This document shows, one piece after another, positions 1 through 7,041 of a DNA stretch of 7,437 bases (position 1 is the stretch's first letter; each line of letters begins with the position of its first letter). The stretch is from Actinomycetes bacterium (lineage in GTDB: Bacteria; Actinomycetota; Thermoleophilia; RBG-16-64-13). Below the pieces are notes generated by a model. That model made no database searches. It worked only from the letters and a program-made list of their open reading frames with translations, and was not told where the DNA came from. A program made the position numbers and the translations under genes. Location of the stretch: the NCBI GenBank assembly GCA_021815245.1, contig JAKAHF010000044.1:1-7437 (forward strand). Direction: 5' to 3'.

Positions 1-1136
1 AGCTCATGGCCGCCTTCCCTGTTACGGCCATCCTCGGCCCACGCCAATTCGGCAAGACAACGTTGGCTCGATCCCTCAGCTCCGACCAAGCCCTTGCCAG
101 CGCCAACGGCGTCGGGAACGTGCACATGTTCGATCTGGAGAATCCCCGCGATATCGCCAGGCTGGAACAACCGCAGCTCGCTCTTGAGGATCTGCGAGGG
201 CTCATAGTCATCGACGAGATCCAGCTCCGACCTGACCTGTTTCCCCTACTTCGGCACCTGGTCGACCGCGGTCTCGACCAGAGGTATCTCATCCTGGGGA
301 GCGCCTCACCCGACCTCATCCGTCAGGGTTCGGAGACCCTCGCCGGACGGATCGGCTTCTACGAGTTGAGCGGTTTTCGACTGAACGACGTCGGCAGCGA
401 CAGCTTCTCCGCCCTGTGGTTGAGGGGAGGCTTGCCGCGCTCGTTCTTGGCCCCGAGCGAGGAGCAGAGCCTGACCTGGCGCCGCCAGTACATCTCCACC
501 TTCCTCGAACGCGACCTCCCTCAGCTCGGCATCACCATTCCGGCCCGCACACTCCGTCGCTTCTGGATCATGCTCAGCCACTACCACGCACAGATTCTCA
601 ACTACGCCGAGTTGGGCAGATCCTTCGGTGTGTCGGACATGACCGTGCGCCGGTATTGCGAGATCCTGGAGGGCGCCTTCATGGTCCGCCTGCTGACGCC
701 GTGGGCGTCGAATGTTGGCAAGCGGGTCGTGCGACGGCCCAAAGTGTACCTGCGCGACAGCGGCCTGCTGCACGCCCTTCTGTCGATCGACACAATGGAC
801 CAGCTCCAGACGTCGCCGAAGCTGGGCGCGTCATGGGAAGGATTCGCGCTCGAGTCGGTCTGCCGGACCCTGGGGTTTGAGGATAGCGAGATGCACTTCT
901 GGCGCACGCACGCGGGCGCGGAGCTTGACCTCTACTGGCAGGCGCGCGGCAAGAACTGGGGCGTCGAGTGCAAGTACCAGGATGCGCCTCGCATGACCTC
1001 TTCGATGAGGGCTGCTATCGAAGACCTCGACCTGGCCGGCCTATGGGTGGTGTACCCGGGCAAGACGTCATATCGGCTGGCGGAGAATGTGCGGGTCGTG
1101 CCCTTGCGAGAGCTTCGTACGTCTTGGGACTACTGA
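1..1136 (+). CDS. AAA_14/DUF4143 family ATP-binding protein, 5' end cut by window
   Basis: This is a P-loop ATPase of the widespread AAA_14 + DUF4143 group, whose cellular role is not established. Numbering from the first in-frame ATG (position 6), the Walker A motif GPRQFGKTT is at residues 11-19, Walker B LIVIDE at 66-71 and a sensor-like GSAS at 98-101. The C-terminal half has the DUF4143 signatures: a segment around FLERDLPQLG, then VYLRDSGLL, GASWEGFALE, and a PD-(D/E)XK-like core with Asp308 and Glu321-Cys-Lys323. Family members usually have roughly 20 residues before FPVTAILGPRQ. Here only a few are present and the frame is open to the left edge, so the true start lies outside the window and ATG 6 is probably internal. 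The stop is 1 nt before rfbD, so the two may be co-transcribed. The gene reads slightly less GC-rich than the sugar genes (one 60-nt sample about 62% versus 67%), which hints at a separate origin. Family assignment is firm; function is unknown. Confidence 0.85.
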   Translation, partial: LMAAFPVTAILGPRQFGKTTLARSLSSDQALASANGVGNVHMFDLENPRDIARLEQPQLALEDLRGLIVIDEIQLRPDLFPLLRHLVDRGLDQRYLILGSASPDLIRQGSETLAGRIGFYELSGFRLNDVGSDSFSALWLRGGLPRSFLAPSEEQSLTWRRQYISTFLERDLPQLGITIPARTLRRFWIMLSHYHAQILNYAELGRSFGVSDMTVRRYCEILEGAFMVRLLTPWASNVGKRVVRRPKVYLRDSGLLHALLSIDTMDQLQTSPKLGASWEGFALESVCRTLGFEDSEMHFWRTHAGAELDLYWQARGKNWGVECKYQDAPRMTSSMRAAIEDLDLAGLWVVYPGKTSYRLAENVRVVPLRELRTSWDY

Positions 1137-1137
1137 C

Positions 1138-2001
1138 ATGGACGCGCTGCCAAACACCCTCATTCTCGGCTGCCGCGGCATGCTGGGCTCTGCCTGCATG
1201 CGCGCCTTCGGCCCCGCCGCGACCGGCTGTGACGTGGCCGACTTCGACCTCTCCGACCGCGAACAGACCCTTGCGGCGGTGGCGCGCCTCGCCCCGGCGC
1301 TCATCGTGAACTGTGCCGCCGCCACCAACGTCGACCGCTGCGAGACCGACCACGAGTACGCCGACACGGGCAACACGGTCGTGGCGGCGAACGTGGCCGG
1401 GGCGGCGGCAGCCGTTGGAGCGCTGCTCATCCATATCTCCACCGACTTCGTCTTCGACGGCGCCAAGATCGAACCCTATGTCGAGACCGACGAGCCCCGG
1501 CCCCTCAGCTACTACGGGCTCTCCAAGCTGCGGGGCGAGGAAGCTGTGCTGGCCGCGGCGCCGGGTGCCATCGTTGCGCGCACCTCCTGGCTCTACGGTC
1601 GCGACAGCGACACTCACTTCCCAGCCAAGGTGCTGAGCTGGGCGACCTCGCGTGCGCAGATCAAGGTGGTCGACGACCAGGTGGGCAGCCCCACCTATGC
1701 CGAAGACCTGGCCGATTGCCTGCTGGCCCTTTCGGCCACGCCGGTGTCGGGGGCTACGCCGGCCGCGGGCGTCTACCACCTCGGCGGCGCCGGCTGTGTC
1801 AGCCGCTATGAGTGGGCCCGCGAGACGCTGGCCCTGGCTGGCTCCACCACCGAAGTGCTGCCGGCGAAGACCGCCGATTTCCCGGCGCCAACCGCCCGCC
1901 CTGCCTTCAGTTGCCTCGACTGCTCCAAGGCGGCCGCCCTCGGGGTGCGGCTGCCGCCGTGGCGCGACGGGCTGGCGCGCTACGTGAAGTCCCGTCCGTG
2001 A
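1138..2001 (+). CDS. rfbD: dTDP-4-dehydrorhamnose reductase (RmlD)
   Basis: This cytoplasmic enzyme performs the last step of dTDP-L-rhamnose synthesis, the NAD(P)H-dependent reduction of dTDP-4-keto-L-rhamnose. The 287-residue product matches the usual RmlD length. It is an extended-SDR Rossmann protein with the nucleotide-binding GxxGxxG at Gly11/Gly14/Gly17 (GCRGMLG). The active-site segment is STDFVFDG, with Ser101-Thr102-Asp103, and the catalytic pair is Tyr126-xxx-Lys130 (YGLSK). Further RmlD-typical stretches are [25 protein letters not shown] and [12 protein letters not shown] 1138 is chosen because it puts the Rossmann strand close to the N-terminus and follows the ATPase stop by 1 nt, with a modest GGGA at 1126-1129. 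An in-frame ATG at 1087 would add 17 uncharacteristic residues and overlap the upstream gene by 50 nt. No separate promoter is visible, so transcription probably enters from upstream. The binding motif GCRGML differs a little from the common TGANGQLG, within family range. Confidence 0.95.
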   Translation: MDALPNTLILGCRGMLGSACMRAFGPAATGCDVADFDLSDREQTLAAVARLAPALIVNCAAATNVDRCETDHEYADTGNTVVAANVAGAAAAVGALLIHISTDFVFDGAKIEPYVETDEPRPLSYYGLSKLRGEEAVLAAAPGAIVARTSWLYGRDSDTHFPAKVLSWATSRAQIKVVDDQVGSPTYAEDLADCLLALSATPVSGATPAAGVYHLGGAGCVSRYEWARETLALAGSTTEVLPAKTADFPAPTARPAFSCLDCSKAAALGVRLPPWRDGLARYVKSRP

Positions 2002-2005
2002 TGGT

Positions 2006-2014
2006 TGCTAGAAT
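2006..2014 (+). promoter_or_regulatory. Putative extended -10 promoter before rfbA
   Basis: The sequence TGCTAGAAT gives a TGn motif joined to a hexamer (TAGAAT, 2009-2014) that differs from TATAAT at one base, the arrangement of a sigma70-type extended -10 element. No good -35 is present; GTGAAG at 1984-1989 is a 3/6 match at 19 nt, and extended -10 promoters often tolerate this. A start near 2021 would give a leader of about 30 nt for rfbA. The 13-nt context TTGYTAGAATGGC recurs before the ligase-like gene at 4417-4429, which supports a shared function. This is an inference from sequence only. Confidence 0.45.
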
Positions 2015-2040
2015 GGCTGCCGAGGGTATAGGACGGTCAA

Positions 2041-2046
2041 TAGGAG
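2041..2046 (+). promoter_or_regulatory. Ribosome binding site of rfbA
   Basis: TAGGAG lies 5 nt before ATG 2052. It decides the rfbA start against the longer in-frame reading from 1812, which would lie inside rfbD. Confidence 0.75.
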
Positions 2047-2051
2047 TGCGC

Positions 2052-2924
2052 ATGAAGGGCATCGTTCTCGCGGGTGGGTCTGGCACCAGGCTCTATCCCG
2101 CGACGCGGGTGGTCAGCAAGCAGCTCATGCCGGTGTACGACAAGCCCATGATCTACTACCCTCTGTCGACCCTTCTGATGGCGGGCATTCGCGACATCCT
2201 CATCATCTCCACACCGCACGACCTGCCCCGTTTCGAAGACCTGCTCGGCGACGGCTCCTGGCTCGGCATCAACTTCTCCTACAAGGTGCAGCCGCGTCCC
2301 GAAGGTCTGGCGCAGGCGTTCATCCTCGGACGCGAGTTTCTGGGTGGCGGCCCCGGCTCGCTGATTCTCGGCGACAACATCTTCTACGGCCACGGCTTCA
2401 TGGAGCACGTCAGAGCCGCCGCCGCCCGCACCGAGGGCGCCACCATCTTCGGCTACCAGGTCAACGAGCCCCAGGCCTACGGAGTGGTCGAGATCGACGA
2501 GAACGGCTTCGCCGTCGGCATCGAGGAGAAACCCAAGCAGCCGCGCTCCAACTGGGCGGTGCCCGGACTCTACTTCTACGACAGCGACGTGTGCGACATC
2601 GCCGGCTCGCTCAAACCCTCCGCCCGCGGTGAGCTCGAGATCACCGACGTCAACCGCGTCTACCTCGAGCGAGGCCTGCTGCGCGTGGAGAAGATCGGCC
2701 GCGGAGTCGCCTGGCTCGACACCGGCACGCACGAGGCCCTGCTCAAAGCGTCGCACTTCATCCAGGTGATCGAGGAGCGTCAAGGACTCAAGATCGCGTG
2801 TCTCGAAGAAGTAGCCTACCGGCAGGGGTTCATAGATGCCGCCGCGCTCGAGAGTCTCGCCGCCGGCATGAAGGGCAACGCCTACGGCAAATACCTGGAA
2901 CAGCTCCTGCGGGAGGCATCATGA
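2052..2924 (+). CDS. rfbA: Glucose-1-phosphate thymidylyltransferase (RmlA)
   Basis: This enzyme catalyses the first committed step of the pathway: glucose-1-phosphate + dTTP to dTDP-glucose + pyrophosphate, in the cytoplasm. The 290-residue product has the length of classical RmlA. The nucleotidyltransferase signature GGSGTRL is at residues 8-14, followed by [18 protein letters not shown] from residue 22, with Lys23 and Lys31 in the conserved block. GDNIFYG, with Asp108 as probable metal ligand, and EEKP (Glu159-Lys160-Pro161) are the other sugar/nucleotide-site landmarks. ITDVN and the [11 protein letters not shown] stretch match the RmlA core and C-terminal part. ATG 2052 is chosen because it begins exactly at MKGIVLAGG and has a well-spaced TAGGAG. 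The stop overlaps the rfbC start in an ATGA, implying translational coupling. RmlA enzymes are commonly feedback-inhibited by dTDP-rhamnose; that is family knowledge, not visible here. Confidence 0.97.
   Translation: MKGIVLAGGSGTRLYPATRVVSKQLMPVYDKPMIYYPLSTLLMAGIRDILIISTPHDLPRFEDLLGDGSWLGINFSYKVQPRPEGLAQAFILGREFLGGGPGSLILGDNIFYGHGFMEHVRAAAARTEGATIFGYQVNEPQAYGVVEIDENGFAVGIEEKPKQPRSNWAVPGLYFYDSDVCDIAGSLKPSARGELEITDVNRVYLERGLLRVEKIGRGVAWLDTGTHEALLKASHFIQVIEERQGLKIACLEEVAYRQGFIDAAALESLAAGMKGNAYGKYLEQLLREAS
2911..2916 (+). promoter_or_regulatory. Ribosome binding site of rfbC
   Basis: GGGAGG inside the last codons of rfbA lies 4 nt before ATG 2921. It fixes the rfbC start over the in-frame codon at 2798, which would add 41 residues read out of the rfbA coding region. 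Confidence 0.7.
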
Positions 2925-3376
2925 TCGACGGAGTCACGGTCAAGCAGCTCAAGGTCATCCCCGACGACCGCGGGCGCCTCATGGAGATCATGCGCTGCGA
3001 CGACGAGCTCTTCGAGAAGTTCGGCCAGGTCTACATGACCACCACCTATCCAGGAGTCGTCAAAGCCTGGCATATGCACCGCCTGCAGACCGATCACATG
3101 TGCGCGGTGCACGGCATGTTTAGGCTGGGGCTCTACGACGCCCGCGAAGGCTCGCCCACCCAAGGCGAGGTGCAAGAGGTCTACATGGGCGTGCACCGGC
3201 CGGTGCTGGTGCGCATCCCGCCGGGTGTCTACCACGGTTGGGTGTGCGTCTCCGAACACGAGGGCATCGTGGTGAACGTACCCGACCTGCCCTACGACCG
3301 CGAGCACCCTGACGAATATCGTCTGCCGCACGACACTCCCGAGATCCCCTACGATTGGACGCGCCGCAATGGCTAA
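2921..3376 (+). CDS. rfbC: Short-form dTDP-4-dehydrorhamnose 3,5-epimerase family cupin (RmlC-like)
   Basis: By position this is the 3,5-epimerase converting dTDP-4-keto-6-deoxyglucose to dTDP-4-keto-L-rhamnose. The 151-residue product is shorter than classical RmlC (about 180-200) and belongs to the compact cupin subgroup often annotated as RmlC family in archaea and deep-branching bacteria. Visible features are a start of the [20 protein letters not shown] type, the His cluster AWHMH (His51, His53; His51 aligns with the catalytic His of RmlC), His59 and His64, the [11 protein letters not shown] strand, and PPGVYHGW with His105. The C-terminal part, ending [10 protein letters not shown], replaces the classical segment with its YK(C/T)xDYY motif, so the usual catalytic Tyr is not seen at its expected place. 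The start overlaps the rfbA stop (ATGA) and the end overlaps rfbB by 8 nt. Family call is firm. The exact epimerisation (3,5 versus single carbon) is inferred from the operon, which has no other candidate. Confidence 0.88.
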   Translation: MIDGVTVKQLKVIPDDRGRLMEIMRCDDELFEKFGQVYMTTTYPGVVKAWHMHRLQTDHMCAVHGMFRLGLYDAREGSPTQGEVQEVYMGVHRPVLVRIPPGVYHGWVCVSEHEGIVVNVPDLPYDREHPDEYRLPHDTPEIPYDWTRRNG

Positions 3377-4373
3377 CCCCGCACCCGCCCACACCCCCCG
3401 CACGATCCTCGTCACGGGAGGCTGCGGCTTCATCGGATCGAACTTCGTGCGACACATCCTGACGACCGACCCGTCGGTCGGCGTCGTCAACCTCGACTGC
3501 CTCACCTACGCGGGCAACCCGGCCAATCTGGTCGACGTCGAGGCCGCCTTCGGTGACCGCTACCGGTTCGTTCACGGCGACATCCGCAACCACGACGACG
3601 TCGAGCAGGCCATGCAGGGGTGCGACACGGTGGTGCACTTCGCCGCCGAGAGCCACGTCGACCGCTCCATCGCCCGCGCCCACGACTTCATCACCACCAA
3701 CGTCGAGGGCACCTACGTGCTGCTCGAAGAGGCCCGGCGGGTCGGCATCGAGCGGTTTCTGCACATCTCCACCGACGAGGTCTACGGCTCCACCGAGGAG
3801 GGTTCGTTCGGCGAGACCGACCGGCTGGCTCCGTCGAGCCCCTACTCGGCCTCCAAGACGGCGTCAGACCTGCTGGTGCTCTCCTACCTCACGACCTTCG
3901 GCCTGCCGGTGGTCATCACCCGCAGCACCAACAACTTCGGACCCTACCAGTTCCCCGAGAAGCTCATTCCGCTGTTCGTCACCAACCTGCTCGAAGGCCA
4001 GCAGGTGCCCCTCTACGGCGACGGGCTCAACGTCCGCGACTGGATCTACGTGCTCGACAACTGCCGCGCTCTCGAGACGGTGCTGCGCCGCGGCACGGTG
4101 GGCGAGATCTACAACGTGGGCGCCGCCAACGAGGTCACCAACCGCTTCATCACCACCTCGGTGCTCGAGACCCTGGGCGCCGGCGAAGACATGGTCAGGT
4201 ATGTGCCCGACCGTCCCGGACACGACCGCCGCTACTCGGTGACCACTCACAAGGTGCGCGCGCTCGGCTGGGCGCCGGAGCGCGACTTCGCCCAAGCCCT
4301 GGCCGAAACGGTAGCCTGGTATCGCGACAATCCCGGTTGGTGGCAGCCGCTCAAGGAGCGGGCCAAGTTCTGA
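3369..4373 (+). CDS. rfbB: dTDP-glucose 4,6-dehydratase (RmlB)
   Basis: This NAD-dependent extended SDR converts dTDP-glucose to dTDP-4-keto-6-deoxyglucose, the second pathway step, in the cytoplasm. The 334-residue product is near the usual family length. The Rossmann motif GGCGFIG has Gly17/Gly20/Gly23. The dehydratase triad Thr135-Asp136-Glu137 lies in HISTDEVYGS, and Tyr159-SAS-Lys163 is the SDR catalytic pair. HFAAESHVDRSI, NNFGPYQFPEKLIPLF, PLYGDGLNVRDWIYV and the closing GHDRRYSV block are all RmlB hallmarks. ATG 3369 overlaps the rfbC stop by 8 nt. No Shine-Dalgarno is evident just before it, so translation is probably coupled to rfbC. The first 11 residues (Pro/Ala-rich) are an N-terminal extension. 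All key residues are present, so it should be functional. As last gene of the rhamnose set it is followed by a 132-nt gap. Confidence 0.97.
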   Translation: MANPAPAHTPRTILVTGGCGFIGSNFVRHILTTDPSVGVVNLDCLTYAGNPANLVDVEAAFGDRYRFVHGDIRNHDDVEQAMQGCDTVVHFAAESHVDRSIARAHDFITTNVEGTYVLLEEARRVGIERFLHISTDEVYGSTEEGSFGETDRLAPSSPYSASKTASDLLVLSYLTTFGLPVVITRSTNNFGPYQFPEKLIPLFVTNLLEGQQVPLYGDGLNVRDWIYVLDNCRALETVLRRGTVGEIYNVGAANEVTNRFITTSVLETLGAGEDMVRYVPDRPGHDRRYSVTTHKVRALGWAPERDFAQALAETVAWYRDNPGWWQPLKERAKF

Positions 4374-4417
4374 CGCGTCTCGATGCTCGCGGCCCGGCGG
4401 TGTGGCCCTTTCCGCTT

Positions 4418-4425
4418 GTTAGAAT
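4418..4425 (+). promoter_or_regulatory. Putative extended -10 promoter before the ligase-like gene
   Basis: TGTTAGAAT, with its hexamer TAGAAT at 4420-4425, repeats the extended -10 form seen before rfbA. The shared block TTGYTAGAATGGC spans 4417-4429 here. No recognisable -35 is present: the hexamer 17 nt upstream, GCGGTG, is poor. A start near 4432 would leave a leader of about 45 nt to the ATA at 4476 or about 75 nt to the GTG at 4506. It is the only promoter-like element in the 4374-4505 gap; the rest of that gap has only weak 4-bp hairpins and no convincing terminator for rfbB. Confidence 0.45.
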
Positions 4426-4462
4426 GGCCTAGTAGGCTGCTGGGTGGCTGAGCTGCGAGAGC

Positions 4463-4470
4463 AAAGGGGA
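4463..4470 (+). promoter_or_regulatory. Shine-Dalgarno-like site, bears on the start of the ligase-like gene
   Basis: AAAGGGGA is the most purine-rich SD-like site in the leader. It lies 5 nt before an in-frame ATA at 4476, but 35 nt before the GTG at 4506. The GTG instead has a GGAG at 4490-4493 with a long 12-nt spacing. This raises the possibility of an ATA start; see findings. Confidence 0.4.
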
Positions 4471-4505
4471 CGGCGATAGACCAGTTCACGGAGCGCTTCA
4501 CGTCG

Positions 4506-6989
4506 GTGGATGCCGGCGCTGCTGACGACCCACACGGTGTTCCACCCGCCCTGTCGCCCGAAACGTCCATCGCGGTAGCTCCGCCCCCCGACCGTCCGGC
4601 CCCGCCCGCAACGGCTGAGGCGCCCCGTCCCGAAGGGCCAGGGCGCGTGTTCACCATCACCGGCATCGTCATCGTCGTCATCATGGCGATCGTCGGCTTC
4701 GCGCTTGTCTTCCGCAGCGGCGCCTATTCCCCGGCCGACTGGTTGCCGTTCGTGATCGGTGTCGGGGCGCTGGCGCTGATGGTGGTCATCAGCGGACCCT
4801 CGGTCTCGGCCGGTGCCACGCAACGCGTCCTTCTCGGCCTCTTCGCGCTGCTCGCCGTTTGGACGACCCTCAGCATCTTTTGGGCCGACAGTCTTGGCGA
4901 CACGTGGGAGGAGATCAACCGCACGCTCTTCTACGCCATGACGATCGGGCTCGTGTTCGCGGCGGTGCGGTGGTCGGGCCCTCTGGGACTCAAGGTGCTC
5001 GCCGGCCTGGTCACGGCGGCTATCGCGCTCACCGCCTTGGTGATCCTTGTGCGGTTGGCAGGCGACGCCGATGCCGTGAGCATGCTGCCAAGAGGCCGCC
5101 TCAACTACCCCATCACCTACTGGAATGGGCAGGCCTGCTTCTTCGTGGTCGGCTTCTGGCTGGCCCTGGGCCTCGCGAACGGCATGGGAGGCGGTCTCAA
5201 GCGGCGGAGACCCATGGCGTCCACCGAACCGGCGCAGACGGGGGTCCGACCGGTCGCCGCCGGCGAGGCGCCGCGTTTCGACGCCGCCGCCCCGATCACC
5301 GCGACTCCGCTCGATGCCGCGCCACTCGATGCCGCGCCCGCGACAGCCGCGGACGCCGGGCTACTTCCGCCCGAGCCGAAGCCGTCCGGCCGGCTCGTGG
5401 CCGGCCTCGCCCGCGCCGTGCAGCCGCTGCTCCTCGTGATCGCGGTGGTTCTGATCCAATTCTCTCTGCTACCCCAGTCTCGGGGTGGGCTCTGGACCTT
5501 CGTGCTCGTCATTCCGTTCTTCATCGTGCTGTCGCCGAACCGGTTCCGCGCCCTTGTCGATCTCGTCATCGTGGCCGTGCCCCTCATACTCTTCTGGGGG
5601 CGCATCACAGGCGTCTATACGGCCATACACGAGAGCCGGCCGCTTGCTCCCGCCCTCGACAGCGCCCTTCGCGGAGTCGCATACTCGGTGCTCATCGTGC
5701 TCGTCGCCTGGGCGGTCACCTACGCTGTCGAGCGTCTGCTTGGCCCCTACTCGTCGCGGCGCTCGACCATGTTCGTAGGGGCGTTCCTCATCGTCTGCGC
5801 CGCCGGGCTCTTGGTCGGAGGGCTCGTCTATGCCGACCATCGCACCGGGGGGCTCGGCACCTATGTGAGCGACCGCTGGGATGAGTTCGTCGGCGACAAG
5901 GTCGGCGGCAGCGCCGACGCGAGCAACCGGTTCGCCGCCTTCGGGCTGAACGGCCGGCTCACTCAGTGGAAGGTCGCGGCCAAGGCCTTCGAGGAGAACC
6001 CGTTGCTCGGCATCGGCGCGCAGAACTTCGAGGCCTATCACTACCTGCACCGAGTCGTCGCGATGGACGTCCGTCAACCTCACAGCCAACCCATGCAGGT
6101 GCTGGCCGAGCTCGGCATCCCCGGGCTGGTGTTCTACGCCGCGTTCATCATCCTCGCCCTGGCGCGTGCGGTGGTGCTGCGCTTCAGGACCCGCAGCCGC
6201 GCCGAGATGGCCGTTGTCGCGGCCATGGTCACGGGGTGTCTCGCGTGGTTCATACACTCGTCGGCCGACTGGCTGTGGCAGCTCGCCGGCCTCACTCTGC
6301 CGGTGATGATGCTGTTCGCCGGCCTGATCGCATTCGGCGGCCCGGGCTGGGGCGTCGCGGCAGGCACCGGCGCCGGCTGGGCGACCGGCCGAAAAGCGAA
6401 CGCGGTCGACCCGCTGGCGTTTCTCGACGCCGACCCGGCGGCGGCCAAGCCCCGCCGTGCCGAACTGCTCGCCGCCAAACGAGCCTCGAAACGCCGTCTC
6501 CGCTGGCTGCCGCGTTACACGGCCTGGATCGCCGGCCTGCTCGCGGTGGCCGTCATCGTGTCGGCCGCTTTCCCCTACCTGTCGCTTCGCTTCTCGACCA
6601 TGGCGGCCGGTGAGACCGACCTTGCCGTAGTCGATTCGCGCAGCCACACGGCCGCCTGGCTCGACCCCACGGCCGTGCACCCCTTCGCTGCCCGGGCGAC
6701 GGCATACACGGTCGTGGCCCAGCAGGCTCCTGAAGGCTCGCTGCAGAGGGCGAACGACCTCCGCCTCGCGGCCGATGCCTGGGTCGACGCGGCCCGCAGG
6801 GTACCCGTGATCTGGCTCAACTCGTACATGGCCGCCAACGCCCTGATCGCGGCCCGTGACGCGGCCTTGGCGGCCGGCAGGACCGCCGATGCCGAATTCC
6901 TGGGCGACCGCGCGCGCTCGTTCCTCGAGAAGGCCAAGAAACTGAATCCGCTGTCGCCGCAGGTGAAAGTGCTCGAGAAGCGCCTCTAG
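4506..6989 (+). CDS. O-antigen ligase/polymerase-like membrane protein (Wzy_C) with helical C-terminal tail
   Basis: This is probably an integral membrane glycan ligase or polymerase acting on lipid-linked oligosaccharides. Numbering from GTG 4506 (827 residues): an Ala/Pro-rich N-terminus (1-47), about six membrane segments (near 48-70, 79-97, 107-127, 141-157, 162-184, 202-224), an Ala/Pro-rich linker (about 228-306) starting with the basic KRRR at 232, then further segments near 307-325, 331-345, 350-368, 391-411 and 422-444. The large loop 445-530 carries the Wzy_C signature: Arg484, NPLLGIG at 498-504 and RQPHS with His526, the position of the key ligase His. More segments follow (538-557, 565-583, 589-610, 671-691), then a 130-residue Ala-rich helical tail, perhaps TPR-like. 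The N-terminus is uncertain: the frame is open from 4452 and an ATA at 4476 has a better SD. WaaL, Wzy and PglL-type roles cannot be separated by sequence. In a Gram-positive host the acceptor would not be lipid A. Confidence 0.85.
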   Translation: MDAGAADDPHGVPPALSPETSIAVAPPPDRPAPPATAEAPRPEGPGRVFTITGIVIVVIMAIVGFALVFRSGAYSPADWLPFVIGVGALALMVVISGPSVSAGATQRVLLGLFALLAVWTTLSIFWADSLGDTWEEINRTLFYAMTIGLVFAAVRWSGPLGLKVLAGLVTAAIALTALVILVRLAGDADAVSMLPRGRLNYPITYWNGQACFFVVGFWLALGLANGMGGGLKRRRPMASTEPAQTGVRPVAAGEAPRFDAAAPITATPLDAAPLDAAPATAADAGLLPPEPKPSGRLVAGLARAVQPLLLVIAVVLIQFSLLPQSRGGLWTFVLVIPFFIVLSPNRFRALVDLVIVAVPLILFWGRITGVYTAIHESRPLAPALDSALRGVAYSVLIVLVAWAVTYAVERLLGPYSSRRSTMFVGAFLIVCAAGLLVGGLVYADHRTGGLGTYVSDRWDEFVGDKVGGSADASNRFAAFGLNGRLTQWKVAAKAFEENPLLGIGAQNFEAYHYLHRVVAMDVRQPHSQPMQVLAELGIPGLVFYAAFIILALARAVVLRFRTRSRAEMAVVAAMVTGCLAWFIHSSADWLWQLAGLTLPVMMLFAGLIAFGGPGWGVAAGTGAGWATGRKANAVDPLAFLDADPAAAKPRRAELLAAKRASKRRLRWLPRYTAWIAGLLAVAVIVSAAFPYLSLRFSTMAAGETDLAVVDSRSHTAAWLDPTAVHPFAARATAYTVVAQQAPEGSLQRANDLRLAADAWVDAARRVPVIWLNSYMAANALIAARDAALAAGRTADAEFLGDRARSFLEKAKKLNPLSPQVKVLEKRL
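5310..5339 (+). repeat. Two-copy 15-nt tandem repeat in the ligase-like gene linker
   Basis: Two adjacent 15-nt units, CTCGATGCCGCGCCA (5310-5324) and the same with a final C (5325-5339), encode LDAAP twice. They lie in the Ala/Pro-rich internal linker. The in-frame unit length means copy number can change without a frameshift. Confidence 0.8.
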
Positions 6990-7001
6990 CCTCGCGGGCG
7001 C

Positions 7002-7035
7002 GGCGCGGGTCGGCGATGTCGCCGGCGCGGGTCGG
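7002..7035. repeat. Direct repeat flanking a small palindrome in the convergent gap
   Basis: GGCGCGGGTCGG occurs at 7002-7013 and again at 7024-7035. Between them lies CGGCGATGTCGCCG (7011-7024), which can form a 5-bp hairpin with loop ATGT. The block sits just after the ligase-like stop and may help end transcription, although no T-run follows. Confidence 0.5.
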
Positions 7036-7041
7036 GTCAGC

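Noticed and set aside
1087..1137. Upstream rfbD start at 1087
   Set aside because: It adds 17 residues not typical of RmlD and overlaps the ATPase gene; ATG 1138 fits the Rossmann start better.
1015..1779. 254-codon minus-strand open frame over rfbD
   Set aside because: Antisense to a well-supported gene, low-complexity Gly/Arg/Val-rich translation, no motifs.
1812..2051. Longer N-terminus for rfbA (in-frame start at 1812)
   Set aside because: It would lie within rfbD and add 80 non-homologous residues before [12 protein letters not shown] 2052 has a good ribosome binding site.
2037..2783. 248-codon minus-strand open frame over rfbA
   Set aside because: Antisense shadow with no recognisable family; rfbA is certain on the plus strand.
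4374..4416. Terminator after rfbB
   Set aside because: Only 4-bp GGCC/GGCC and GCGG/CCGC pairings with long loops and a short CTTT; too weak to call.
5469..6680. 403-codon open frame on the minus strand
   Set aside because: It lies wholly inside the ligase-like gene, is rich in Arg/Gly/Glu/Asp with no recognisable domain, and is a typical high-GC antisense shadow.
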